NCBI GenBank assembly: GCA_963770375.1
Contig: CAVYPM010000008.1
Span: 62,001-126,000, forward strand
Source: DASVBE01 sp963770375
GTDB lineage: Bacteria; Actinomycetota; Actinomycetes; Streptosporangiales; Streptosporangiaceae
DNA length: 64,000 nt
Direction: 5' to 3'
Made by a program: the position numbers and the translations under genes. Below the pieces are notes generated by a model that searched no databases, was not told the DNA's origin, and worked only from the letters and a program-made list of their open reading frames with translations. This document shows, piece by piece, positions 56,925-64,000 of the stretch. The stretch's first letter is position 1, and each line of letters begins with the position of its first letter.

Positions 56925-58022
56925 TCAGCCGGCTTCGGCGTGCGCGGGACCGCCGCCGCCGTCGACCCGCTCCAGCCACAGCCCGGGGCTGGCGATCTCG
57001 GCCGCGGTCGGCAGCGATTCCGGCGAGTCCCAGACCTTGTTGAAGGTGGCCATGCCGGCCTGATCCACCACGGTGCGGACGAACCGGGAGCCCTGCTCGT
57101 ACTGCTTCATCTTCAGGTCGATGCCGAGGATCCGGCGGATCGCCTGCTCCATCCGGCCCGCGCTGGTGCGCCGGTTGCTGAACCGCTCCCTGATCTGCGC
57201 CACGGACGGGACCACGGCCGGGCCGACCGCGTCCATCACGTAGTCGCCGTGCCCCTCGACCAGCGTCATCACCGAGGTGAGCCGCTCCAGGATGGCCCGC
57301 TGCCGCGGGTTCTGGATGGCCTCGATCAGGCTGTCCCCGTCGCCGCCGCGGACCGCCCCGGCCACCGCGTCCGCGGCGGACCGCAGCCGGTCCAGGATCG
57401 ACGCCGGATCCAGGTCGGAGGCCAGCAGGAACTCGGTCATCTGCTGCTGCACGAACGGGCGCAGCCAGGGCACCGCGGTGAACTGGGTGCGGTGGGTCTC
57501 CTCGTGCAGGCACACCCAGCGGCGGAAGTCGTGCGGGTTGACCCCGAGCTCGCGCTCCACCATCACGATGTTCGGCGCGACCAGGGTCAGCCGCCCGGCC
57601 GGCGCGGTGCTTTCCGGCTGGTCCGGGTCGGGCGGCAGGAACAGCTCGTACTGGCCGAGCACCCGGCTGGCCAGGTAGGCCAGGATGAGCCCGGCCTGCA
57701 TCCCGGTGACCCGGGAGCCGACCGAGGTCAGCAGCCCGCCCTGGCCGCCCGGCGCGCGCTCGCGCATCCGCTCGGCGAGCGGGTCGAGCACGACCCGGAA
57801 GCCGTCCACGTTCGCGCGGATCCACCCGGGCCGGTCCACCACCGCGACCTTGCCGTCGTCGGCGAACGCCTCCATGCCGGTGACCTCGCGGACTGGGCCG
57901 GCTGCGGCGGCCGCCAGCTCGCGCAGCTCGGCCACCACCTTCCTGGCCTCGGACCGGCTGATCTCGGGGCCCGGCCGGACCCACCGGATACCGGTCGAGG
58001 TGGCCACGTCCCAGTCGATCAT
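56925..58022 (-). CDS. Zinc-dependent metalloprotease, F420-biosynthesis-associated family
   Basis: About 365 residues, cytosolic, of an actinobacterial family often noted with coenzyme F420 genes. The start MIDWDVATSTGIRWVRPGPE is typical. Zinc motif CLHEETHRTQF (HEETH at 173-177) and a second conserved motif LVEGHGDYVMD (255-264) are present. The family's real substrate is unknown, and no F420 gene lies in this window. The ATG at 58022 is chosen; GTG 58037 and ATG 58076 are in frame upstream. Confidence 0.9.
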   Translation of the reverse strand: MIDWDVATSTGIRWVRPGPEISRSEARKVVAELRELAAAAAGPVREVTGMEAFADDGKVAVVDRPGWIRANVDGFRVVLDPLAERMRERAPGGQGGLLTSVGSRVTGMQAGLILAYLASRVLGQYELFLPPDPDQPESTAPAGRLTLVAPNIVMVERELGVNPHDFRRWVCLHEETHRTQFTAVPWLRPFVQQQMTEFLLASDLDPASILDRLRSAADAVAGAVRGGDGDSLIEAIQNPRQRAILERLTSVMTLVEGHGDYVMDAVGPAVVPSVAQIRERFSNRRTSAGRMEQAIRRILGIDLKMKQYEQGSRFVRTVVDQAGMATFNKVWDSPESLPTAAEIASPGLWLERVDGGGGPAHAEAG

Positions 58023-58079
58023 CTGCTGGCTGCTCACCCTCCCACCGTACGTCGCCGCGCGGGCCTGCGGCGCCATCCC

Positions 58080-59513
58080 TCAGTGGCAGCCGCAGCCCGC
58101 GAGCTTGGCGGCGAGCTGGTCGATGGCTGCGCCGGCCGCGTTCAGCTGGCCCTTGGGCACCTTGTCGGCCATGAACGCGAAGGCCAGCAGCTGGCCGTTG
58201 GCCGCGGTGGTGATCCCGGCCAGGGTGACGACCCGGCTCAGGTTGCCGGTCTTGGCCCGGACCACACCGCTGGCGGGCGCCCCGGGCGAGCCGAACACGC
58301 TGCCGCCCGGCGCGAGCGTGCCGGTGAAGCCGGCCACCGGCAGCCCGGTGATGGCCGGCCGCAGCCCCGGCTGGCGGCCTGAAGCCGCCAGCGTGACCAG
58401 CTGGACCAGCGCCTGCGGGGTGATCAGGTCCTGCGGGGACAGCCCGCTGCCGTCGGTCAGCGTCAGGCCGGTCACGCCCAGCCGCCGGTCCGCGGCCATC
58501 ACCGCGGCCGCGGCGCCGCTGAACGTGGCGGGCCGGTGCGTGGCGATGGCCACCTGCCGGGCCAGGTCCTCCGCGATCACGTTGTTGCTCTCGATCAGCA
58601 TCCACTGCACGATCTGCGCCACCGGCGGCGAGGCCACGCTGGCGATGGTGGCCGCACCGGGCCGCGCGGTAGCGGGCTCGGCCGGGCCCTGCACGGTGAT
58701 GCCGTCCCGGCTGAGGTAGCTGGCGAAGGCCGCCGCCGCGTCCGCCGCCGGGGTCAGCGAGCGGGGCCGGAAGTTGCCCGGGTCGTCGGCGTCCTGCGGC
58801 TGGCCGTCCGTGGTCAGCCGGCCCTGGTCCACCTCCAGCGCGGTGATGGCGGTGACGTTGCCGGTGCTGATGTAGCTCGGCGGCCAGCCGGGGCCGAGGT
58901 CCGGGCCGGAGAACAGCGAGGTGTCGTAGCCGACCTGGACCGAGCCGCGGTGCTGGGCGTGCAGCCGCCGGGCGGTGGCCGCGGCCAGCGCGGACAGCGA
59001 CGCGGGGCGGGGGTAGCTGCCCGGCGGCGGCGGTCCCGCGGCCAGCGTCGGGTCGCCGCCGCCGACCAGCACGATCTGGCCCGGGCCGGATCCGCTCACC
59101 ACCGTGGTGCGCAGCTGCCTGCCGGGCCCGAGCACGGCCAGGCTGGCCACCGCGGTGGCCAGCTTCGCGGTGGAGGCCGGCGTAGCCGGGCGGGTAGAGC
59201 CGCTGTCCAGCAGCACCTGCCCGGTGTCCAGGCTGGTCACCAGCGCGGCGGGGTCCGGGCCGAGGGCGGGCAGGGCGAGCGTGCCGGACAGCGCAGCGGA
59301 CAGCCCGCCGGGGGTGACCGGCGGGCCGGTCGGCGCGCTGGCCGGGCCGAGCACCACCGGGGCGCCGGTCACCGTGTGCGTGGCCACCGCCGGGATCTTC
59401 CACAGCGCCAGCCGCTGGGGCAGCAGCCTGGCCACCGCGGCGCCGGCCGCCAGCGTGAACGCAATCAGCAGGGCCAGGCACACCAGGGCCACCCGGCCGA
59501 GCCGGCTCGTCAC
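58080..59513 (-). CDS. dacB: D-alanyl-D-alanine carboxypeptidase/endopeptidase (PBP4, DacB type)
   Basis: Penicillin-sensitive peptidase trimming peptidoglycan, 477 residues, exported. An N-terminal signal/anchor (VALVCLALLIAFTLAAGAA) and a Pro-rich stalk precede the catalytic domain: SxxK as PASTAKLAT (Ser114, Lys117), SxN as ESNN, and RAKTGNLS. The DacB-type insert domain between motifs 1 and 2 is present. The GTG at 59513 is used. It ends with an unusual CGCH. It diverges from ppa by 62 bases. Confidence 0.94.
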   Translation of the reverse strand: MTSRLGRVALVCLALLIAFTLAAGAAVARLLPQRLALWKIPAVATHTVTGAPVVLGPASAPTGPPVTPGGLSAALSGTLALPALGPDPAALVTSLDTGQVLLDSGSTRPATPASTAKLATAVASLAVLGPGRQLRTTVVSGSGPGQIVLVGGGDPTLAAGPPPPGSYPRPASLSALAAATARRLHAQHRGSVQVGYDTSLFSGPDLGPGWPPSYISTGNVTAITALEVDQGRLTTDGQPQDADDPGNFRPRSLTPAADAAAAFASYLSRDGITVQGPAEPATARPGAATIASVASPPVAQIVQWMLIESNNVIAEDLARQVAIATHRPATFSGAAAAVMAADRRLGVTGLTLTDGSGLSPQDLITPQALVQLVTLAASGRQPGLRPAITGLPVAGFTGTLAPGGSVFGSPGAPASGVVRAKTGNLSRVVTLAGITTAANGQLLAFAFMADKVPKGQLNAAGAAIDQLAAKLAGCGCH

Positions 59514-59575
59514 CCGTCCGCCGTTCGCGAGATGCTGATCACCTGCCCCATTCCCGACCGGCCAGGGAGCGCAGC

Positions 59576-60061
59576 GTGGAGTTCGATGTCGTCATTGAGA
59601 TCCCGAAGGGGACGCGGAACAAGTACGAGATGGACCATGAGACCGGGCGTATCAGGCTGGACCGGATGCTGTTCACGTCGACCCGCTACCCAGCCGACTA
59701 CGGGTTCGTCGAGGACACGCTAGCCGATGACGGGGACCCGCTGGACGCGCTGGTGATCCTGGAGGAGCCGACGTTCCCCGGCTGCCTGATCCACTGCCGG
59801 GCGATTGGCATGTTCCGGATGCGGGACGAGAAGGGCGCGGACGACAAGGTGCTGTGCGTCGCGTCCACCGACCCGCGGATGGCCCATCTGACCGACATCA
59901 GCGACGTGCCGGCCTTCGACCGGCTGGAGATACAGCACTTCTTCACGGTGTACAAGGCGCTGGAGCCCGGCAAGGAGGTCGAGGCCGCCACCTGGGTCGA
60001 CAAGGCCGCGGCCGAAGCCGAGATCCAGGCGTGCCGGGAGCGGCTGGCCGCGGCGGGCTAG
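59576..60061 (+). CDS. ppa: Inorganic pyrophosphatase, family I
   Basis: Mg-dependent hydrolysis of pyrophosphate, pulling polymerisation reactions forward. 161 residues, standard for actinobacteria: FDVVIEIPKGTRNKYEMD, YPADYGFVEDTLADDGDPLDALV (the DGDPLDALV signature with metal Asp residues) and IQHFFTVYKALEPGKEV. The GTG start follows CCAGGGAGCGCAGC. It is divergent from dacB and 108 bases upstream of crp. Confidence 0.97.
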   Translation: MEFDVVIEIPKGTRNKYEMDHETGRIRLDRMLFTSTRYPADYGFVEDTLADDGDPLDALVILEEPTFPGCLIHCRAIGMFRMRDEKGADDKVLCVASTDPRMAHLTDISDVPAFDRLEIQHFFTVYKALEPGKEVEAATWVDKAAAEAEIQACRERLAAAG

Positions 60062-60169
60062 CCGGCCGCCCGCCGGGCCCGGGGCCGTGCTGCGGTGCAG
60101 GCCGCAGGGCATGCGCGCCGCCCCGCGATGAGCGACACTGTGTGCAGGAAAGCAGGCGAGGAGGCAACC

Positions 60170-60853
60170 GTGGACCACGCGTTTGACGTGCTGCGGCGGT
60201 CCCCGCTGTTCGGGGCGCTGGATCCGGCCGACGCGGCGGCGCTCCAGGCCGGCATGGCGACGGTGGATATCGCGCGCGGCGAGGTGCTGTTCGCCGAGGG
60301 GGCCTCAGGCCACGAGCTTTACGTGATCATCGACGGCAAGATAAAGCTGACCCGGGCGGCCGCGGATGGCCGGGAGAACCTGCTGCAGGTACTCGGGCCC
60401 GGCGAGATGTTCGGCGAGCTGTCCATGTTCGACCCGCGGCCGCGCACCTCGAGTGCGGTGGCGGTAACCGACACCCGGCTCGGCTCGCTCGACCACGATT
60501 TCCTGCGGCAGTGGCTGACCGCCCGCCCGGAGGTGGCCCTGCACCTGCTCCAGGCGCTGGCCCAGCGGCTGCGGCGGGCCAACGACGTGACCGCCGACCT
60601 GGTCTTCACCGACGTGCCCGGCCGGGTCGCCAAGGCCCTGCTGGACCTGGCGGACCGGTTCGGCGAGCCGCAGGACCAGGGCCTCCAGGTGCATCACGAC
60701 CTCACTCAGGAGGAGCTGGCCCAGCTGGTCGGCGCGTCCAGGGAAACCGTGAACAAGGCACTGGCCGACTTCGCCGCCCGCGGCTGGCTCCAGCTGTCCG
60801 CCAAGTCGGTGCTGCTGCTCGAGCCGGAACGGCTCCGCAAGCGGTCCCGCTGA
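60170..60853 (+). CDS. crp: Crp/Fnr-family transcriptional regulator (actinobacterial Crp/GlxR)
   Basis: Global regulator binding cyclic nucleotide, 227 residues. cNMP domain (10-120; GEVLFAEGASGHELYVIIDG, then the phosphate-binding cassette GELSMFDPRPRTSSA), a dimer helix and a C-terminal winged helix with the recognition helix LTQEELAQLVGASRETVNKA. The cassette retains Glu and Arg for cAMP. Length and sequence match actinobacterial Crp/GlxR. GTG at 60170 after GCGAGGAGGCAACC. The 3' half is covered by the open frame of the convergent MBL gene. Confidence 0.95.
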   Translation: MDHAFDVLRRSPLFGALDPADAAALQAGMATVDIARGEVLFAEGASGHELYVIIDGKIKLTRAAADGRENLLQVLGPGEMFGELSMFDPRPRTSSAVAVTDTRLGSLDHDFLRQWLTARPEVALHLLQALAQRLRRANDVTADLVFTDVPGRVAKALLDLADRFGEPQDQGLQVHHDLTQEELAQLVGASRETVNKALADFAARGWLQLSAKSVLLLEPERLRKRSR

Positions 60854-61678
60854 GGGTCTGGCCTGCGCGTCGCCGGGCAGTTCGCCGAGCTCGGCCAGGT
60901 AGCCGAGCTGGGCCCGGACCGACATCTCCGCGGCGGGCCAGAGCACCCGGTGCACGTCCGCGTACACCCGCTCGACGATCTGCGCGGGGGTCCGGTCCCC
61001 GGCCGCCAGCGCGGCCCGCACCTCGGCCAGCCGCTCGGCCCGGTGCGCCAGGTAGTAGTCCAGGGCGCCGGCCGGGTCGGCGAGCAGCGGGCCGTGCCCG
61101 GGCAGCAGCACGCGCAGGTCCCGCTCGCCGGCCAGCTCCCGCAAGAGACGCAGCGAGTCCAGGTACGGGCCGAGCCGGCCGTCGTCGGCGATCACCGTGG
61201 TGCCGCGGCCCAGCACGGTGTCGCCGGTCAGCACCGCCTGGTCGGCCTCGACCAGCAGGCAGGCCGAGTCGGCGGTGTGCCCGGGCGTGCCGATCACCCG
61301 TACCTCGCAGCCGGCCGCGGTGAGCACGTCGCCGGGGGCCAGGCCGCCGTCGCCCAGCCGCTGGGCCGGGTCCAGGGCCAGCACCGGGGCGCCGGCCAGC
61401 TCGGCCAGCCGCCGCGCCCCCTCGGAATGGTCCAGGTGCCCGTGGGTCAGCACGATCTGGCTGATCCGCTGGCCCGCGGCGGTCGCGGCGCCGTGCACCC
61501 GGCGCAGGTGCCCCTCGTCGTCCGGGCCGGGGTCGACCACGATCGCGGTGGCCGAGCCGGGCTCGGCGATCAGCCAGGTGTTGGTGCCGTCCAGGGTCAT
61601 CGGGGACGGGTTGGGCGCCAGCAGGCAGCGGACCCGGTCGGTGCCGGAGCCGTCGATCCGCGGGTCCGGACCGGTCAT
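60305..61678 (-). CDS. MBL-fold metallohydrolase with abnormal 3' extension
   Basis: Zinc hydrolase of the metallo-beta-lactamase fold (glyoxalase II/LACTB2-like). The recognisable protein is about 275 residues: TNTWLIAEPGS, THGHLDHSEGARRL (HxHxDH), GTPGHTADSACLLVEADQAVLTGD, LPGHGP, then a C-terminal winged-helix segment (PAQIVERVYADVHRVLWPAA). It should end near 60850 after LGYLAELGEL, but no stop occurs in any frame for another ~130 bases, and its own frame runs to 60305, antisense through 549 bases of crp. Either a stop was lost or the sequence is wrong there. The start at 61678 overlaps the NUDIX gene by four bases. Confidence 0.78.
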   Translation of the reverse strand: MTGPDPRIDGSGTDRVRCLLAPNPSPMTLDGTNTWLIAEPGSATAIVVDPGPDDEGHLRRVHGAATAAGQRISQIVLTHGHLDHSEGARRLAELAGAPVLALDPAQRLGDGGLAPGDVLTAAGCEVRVIGTPGHTADSACLLVEADQAVLTGDTVLGRGTTVIADDGRLGPYLDSLRLLRELAGERDLRVLLPGHGPLLADPAGALDYYLAHRAERLAEVRAALAAGDRTPAQIVERVYADVHRVLWPAAEMSVRAQLGYLAELGELPGDAQARPSAGPLAEPFRLEQQHRLGGQLEPAAGGEVGQCLVHGFPGRADQLGQLLLSEVVMHLEALVLRLAEPVRQVQQGLGDPAGHVGEDQVGGHVVGPPQPLGQRLEQVQGHLRAGGQPLPQEIVVERAEPGVGYRHRTRGARPRVEHGQLAEHLAGPEYLQQVLPAIRGRPGQLYLAVDDHVKLVA

Positions 61679-62544
61679 ATCGGCTGCTCCTCACCGTTCA
61701 GATGCAGCTTGGGCCCCTGGCTGGTGAGCGTGACCTCGGGCCGCATGGGGGTGATCTGGCGGCGGGCGCCGAGCACCCCGTCCACCGTGCCGCACACGTC
61801 GAGCTCGCCCAGCGTGATCCGGGTCGGCAGCATCAGGAAGATCTCCCGGCGCTGGCCCGCGGCGATCGCGTCGGCGGGCCGGACCCAGGCCACCCCGGCG
61901 GCCTCGCCGCCCACGTCCCTGGTCCGCTGGCCGGGCGGCAGCGCCGCGGCGAAGAACCGGGTGTCGTAGCGGCGCCGCTCGAGTTCCGGGGTGATCCACC
62001 GGGACCACGGCCGGAGCAGGTCGCTGCGCAGCATCAGCCCGCGCCGGGTGAGCAGGCCGGCCAGCGACTGGGACCGGTCGAGCAGCGCGTGCCGGTCGGC
62101 CTCCCAGTCCTCCGCCGTGGTGTCCGCGACGACCTCGTCCGGGGACGGCCCGGCCAGCAGCACCCCCGATTCCTCGAACGTCTCCCTGACCGCGGCGCAG
62201 ACCAGGGCCCGGGCCGGGCCCGGCGGCACGCCGAGCAGGCGGCCCCACTCGGCCGCGTCCGGGCCGGTCCAGGCCAGGTCCGCCTCCGCGTCCCGGGGGT
62301 CGACCGAGCCGCCGGGGAAGACATAGGCCCCGGGCGCGAACTTCATCGAGGACTGCCGCTTGAGCATGTAGACCTCGAAGCCACCGCCGGCGGGCTGGCC
62401 GGCCCCGCCCGCGGGACGCACCAGCATCACGGTGGCCGCGTCCCTGGGCACGGCCGGCTCGGCCCGGCCCTCCATCACCTCTTTGGCGTGCCCGGCCAGC
62501 TCCCGCAGGAACGGGGCCGCCTGGTCCTCCTCGCCCGCTGCCAC
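61675..62544 (-). CDS. NUDIX hydrolase
   Basis: Pyrophosphohydrolase of the NUDIX superfamily, 289 residues, cytosolic. N-terminal strand VPRDAATVMLVRP and YMLKRQSSMKFAPGAYVFPGG, then the core box ending CAAVRETFEESGVLLAG (REx2EExG) after an insert. The large size and the late C-terminal part (EIFLMLPTRITLGEL) match the actinobacterial group sometimes described as CoA- or nucleotide-related NUDIX proteins; substrate unknown. It overlaps the MBL gene and lies 58 bases downstream of ridA: a small coupled group. Confidence 0.92.
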   Translation of the reverse strand: MAAGEEDQAAPFLRELAGHAKEVMEGRAEPAVPRDAATVMLVRPAGGAGQPAGGGFEVYMLKRQSSMKFAPGAYVFPGGSVDPRDAEADLAWTGPDAAEWGRLLGVPPGPARALVCAAVRETFEESGVLLAGPSPDEVVADTTAEDWEADRHALLDRSQSLAGLLTRRGLMLRSDLLRPWSRWITPELERRRYDTRFFAAALPPGQRTRDVGGEAAGVAWVRPADAIAAGQRREIFLMLPTRITLGELDVCGTVDGVLGARRQITPMRPEVTLTSQGPKLHLNGEEQPI

Positions 62545-62602
62545 CTTTTGACCCTCCGGTTCCGCGGCCCGCCGGCCCGTGCTGGCTGGCTAGTGCGGAC
62601 GG

Positions 62603-63076
62603 CTAGCCGTCCACCTCGGCGATCAGCTCGACCTCCACCGGGGTGTCCAGTGGCAGCACGGCCACGCCGACCGCGCTGCGGGCGTGCTTGCCGTTCTCGC
62701 CGAACACGTCCTGGAGCAGCTCGCTGGCGCCGTTGACGACCAGCGGCTGGCCGGTGAAGTCCGGCGCGCTGGCCACGAAGCCGAGGACCTTCACGATCCG
62801 CTTGATCCGGGACAGCCCGCCGGCCACGTCCGCGGCGGCGGCCAGCGCGTTCAGCGCGCACAGCCGGGCCAGCCTGGCGGCGTCCTCCGGGCTGACCCCG
62901 GCGCCGACCTTGCCGGTGCCCTGCAGCTTGCCGTCCACGATCGGAAGCTGGCCGGAGACGTAGACGTAGTTGCCTGTCCGCAGCGCGGGCACGTAGGCCG
63001 CGGCGGGCGGGGTGACCGGCGGCAGGGACAGGCCCAGCGCGGCCAGCCGCTCCTCGGGGGATCCGGGGGCGCTCAT
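62603..63076 (-). CDS. RidA-family protein (enamine/imine deaminase type)
   Basis: 157 residues of the YjgF/YER057c/UK114 fold, a trimeric cytosolic protein family that hydrolyses reactive enamines. Visible: YVPALRTGNYVYVSGQLPI, LCALNALAAAADVAGGL, RIVKVLGFVASAPDF and GVAVLPLDTPVEVELIAEV. The canonical RidA Arg within the RSAVGVAVLPL segment is present (HARSAVGVAVLP). It belongs to a longer subfamily than RidA proper, so deaminase activity is likely but not certain. Its ATG overlaps the DUF4177 stop. Confidence 0.92.
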   Translation of the reverse strand: MSAPGSPEERLAALGLSLPPVTPPAAAYVPALRTGNYVYVSGQLPIVDGKLQGTGKVGAGVSPEDAARLARLCALNALAAAADVAGGLSRIKRIVKVLGFVASAPDFTGQPLVVNGASELLQDVFGENGKHARSAVGVAVLPLDTPVEVELIAEVDG

Positions 63077-63228
63077 GCCGAGGGCCGCTTCAGGTAGGCG
63101 ACCAGCTGCTCCGCGCCCGGCCCGGGGATCACGGTGACCAGCTCCCAGCCGTTTTCCCCCCAGGTGTCCAGGATCTGCTTGGTCGCATGCACCAGCAACG
63201 GCACCGTCGCGTACTCCCATTTCTGCAT
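63073..63228 (-). CDS. DUF4177-like small protein
   Basis: A 51-residue protein starting MQKWEYATVPLLVHATKQI, with DTWGENGWELVTVIPGPG and a short basic end (YLKRPSA). The WEY start and GWELV core are the DUF4177 pattern. Its TGA overlaps the ridA ATG (ATGA), so the two are coupled, which supports it as a real gene. Function unknown. No good ribosome site is seen upstream. Confidence 0.85.
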   Translation of the reverse strand: MQKWEYATVPLLVHATKQILDTWGENGWELVTVIPGPGAEQLVAYLKRPSA

Positions 63229-63285
63229 GAGCAGACTCTAGCGGGGCCGGCCTGGGCGTCCCCGGGCAGCGCCGGGTGCGCCTGC

Positions 63286-63333
63286 TCGCCCGTGCTTCTA
63301 GTCGCCCGTGCTTCTAGTCGCCCGTGCTTCTAG
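63286..63333. repeat. Three perfect tandem copies of a 16-bp unit
   Basis: TCGCCCGTGCTTCTAG occurs at 63286-63301, 63302-63317 and 63318-63333. The last copy contains the TAG stop of the slipin gene (63332-63330 on the minus strand), so the repeats form the start of its 3' untranslated region. Possibly slippage-made. Confidence 0.9.
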
Positions 63334-64000
63334 TCGTCAGAGTTGTCGGCGGGCTTGCGCCGCCGGGAGGACGTGGCGGGCCGCTTCGCGGCGCTGGCGC
63401 CGGACGCCGTGGTGCGCCGCCGGGGGCGCGGTGCGGGCGGGTCGCCGTCCGCGGGCACGGCGGGCATCTCCTCAGTCCCGGCCGCGGCCGGGGGCACGGC
63501 CGGCATCTCCGCGGTCGCGGGCGGCTCCGGCACCGCCTCCATGGCGGTGGTCTCGGCCAGCGGGTCGGGGGTGACCTCCGGGGCTGCGTAGGGCCCGGCG
63601 TCGAACGGCGGCGCGTCCTGCGTCCGCGGAGCGAACGACGCGGCCTGCGGCGGGCCGTCCAGCGGGGCGAATCCGGCTCCCGTCGCCTTAGGGTCCTCGC
63701 CCACGCCGGGCATGGTGTCGGTCAGGTCCACGTGGCCGGTCGCGGCCGGCGGCTCGGCGGTGATCTCCGGGATGGGGGGCACTTCGGGGATCTCCAGCGC
63801 TGCGCCGCGGCCGGCGATTTCCGCCTCGGCCTCGGCGACCTCGGCGTCGCCGTAGTCGGCCAGGGACTCCTGACCGGGCCCGGGTTCCGTGCTGGGCGGG
63901 GAGAACTTGTCGAAGAACCGCAGCAGCTCCACCGGGATCGGCATGACCAGCGTGCTGTTGCGCTCCGCGGCCACCTCGACCACTGTCTGCAGCAGCCGGA
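63330..64000 (-). CDS. Slipin/SPFH-type protein, C-terminal part only (5' end outside window)
   Basis: The visible 223 residues are the end of a longer protein. RLLQTVVEVAAERNSTLVMP and IPVELLRFFDKF match the C-terminal end of the stomatin/prohibitin homology domain of slipins, membrane-associated scaffold proteins. After that comes a ~190-residue low-complexity acidic tail rich in Pro, Glu and Ala, ending in a basic patch (RPRRRTTASG, SSRRRKP). The tail is longer than in most slipins. The start lies beyond base 64000. Confidence 0.82.
   Translation of the reverse strand, partial: RLLQTVVEVAAERNSTLVMPIPVELLRFFDKFSPPSTEPGPGQESLADYGDAEVAEAEAEIAGRGAALEIPEVPPIPEITAEPPAATGHVDLTDTMPGVGEDPKATGAGFAPLDGPPQAASFAPRTQDAPPFDAGPYAAPEVTPDPLAETTAMEAVPEPPATAEMPAVPPAAAGTEEMPAVPADGDPPAPRPRRRTTASGASAAKRPATSSRRRKPADNSDD

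Overview
The window is 64 kb of very GC-rich, almost fully coding chromosomal DNA from a high-GC Gram-positive actinobacterium. Evidence is the gene content and order: an Lsr2 xenogeneic silencer, ClpC, DisA, RadA, an actinobacterial Crp, DUF3151/DUF2516/DUF2520/DUF3180 proteins, an F420-associated metalloprotease, and the tilS-hpt-ftsH-folE-folP-folB-folK-panC-coaX-lysS order typical of filamentous actinomycetes. It resembles Streptosporangiales or Streptomyces relatives; genus cannot be decided from the sequence alone. No rRNA, tRNA, CRISPR array, transposase, integrase or phage gene was seen, so this looks like core chromosome.

Layout. 1-13.8 kb: a NYN-domain nuclease-like protein with a long low-complexity tail (runs off the left edge), pyrE, fba, a phosphoesterase, an aldo/keto reductase and a purine run (DUF3151-purA-purD-ltrA-purB-purC) followed by a second-type MurA. 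14-20.3 kb: an unusual winged-helix regulator, a BlaI/M56 pair, a HisC-like aminotransferase, and an ATP-grasp ligase plus flavin monooxygenase. 20.3-23.1 kb: radA, a TIM-barrel isomerase and dtd. 23.1-31.0 kb: a MacB-like efflux system (adaptor, ATPase, permease, lipoprotein) divergent from a two-component system, with 11-bp-period hexamer repeats between them; a BKACE enzyme is coupled to the kinase gene. 31-43.4 kb: alaX, disA, mutY, clpC, lsr2, a small membrane protein, an EndoQ-UvrD fusion, and an NlpC/P60 peptidase behind a c-di-AMP riboswitch. 43.4-59.5 kb: a long leftward run covering lysyl-tRNA synthesis, CoA and folate synthesis, an LPG-synthase-like protein, FtsH, Hpt, TilS, a zinc protease and a PBP4-type carboxypeptidase. 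59.6-64 kb: ppa, crp, an MBL hydrolase, a NUDIX protein, RidA, a tiny DUF4177 protein and the end of a slipin.

Themes. Genome care and stress genes cluster in the middle (RadA, DisA, MutY, EndoQ-UvrD, ClpC, Lsr2). DisA makes c-di-AMP, and a c-di-AMP riboswitch about 10 kb away sits in front of a cell-wall hydrolase, so signal maker and one likely target are both in the window. Many junctions are 4-base start/stop overlaps, implying translational coupling.

Sequence quality. Eight otherwise intact genes, including tilS, panC and a response regulator, carry an apparent single-base frameshift, usually in a G/C-rich stretch. This points to residual assembly or base-calling errors more than to real pseudogenes. 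Affected genes are annotated over their full span.
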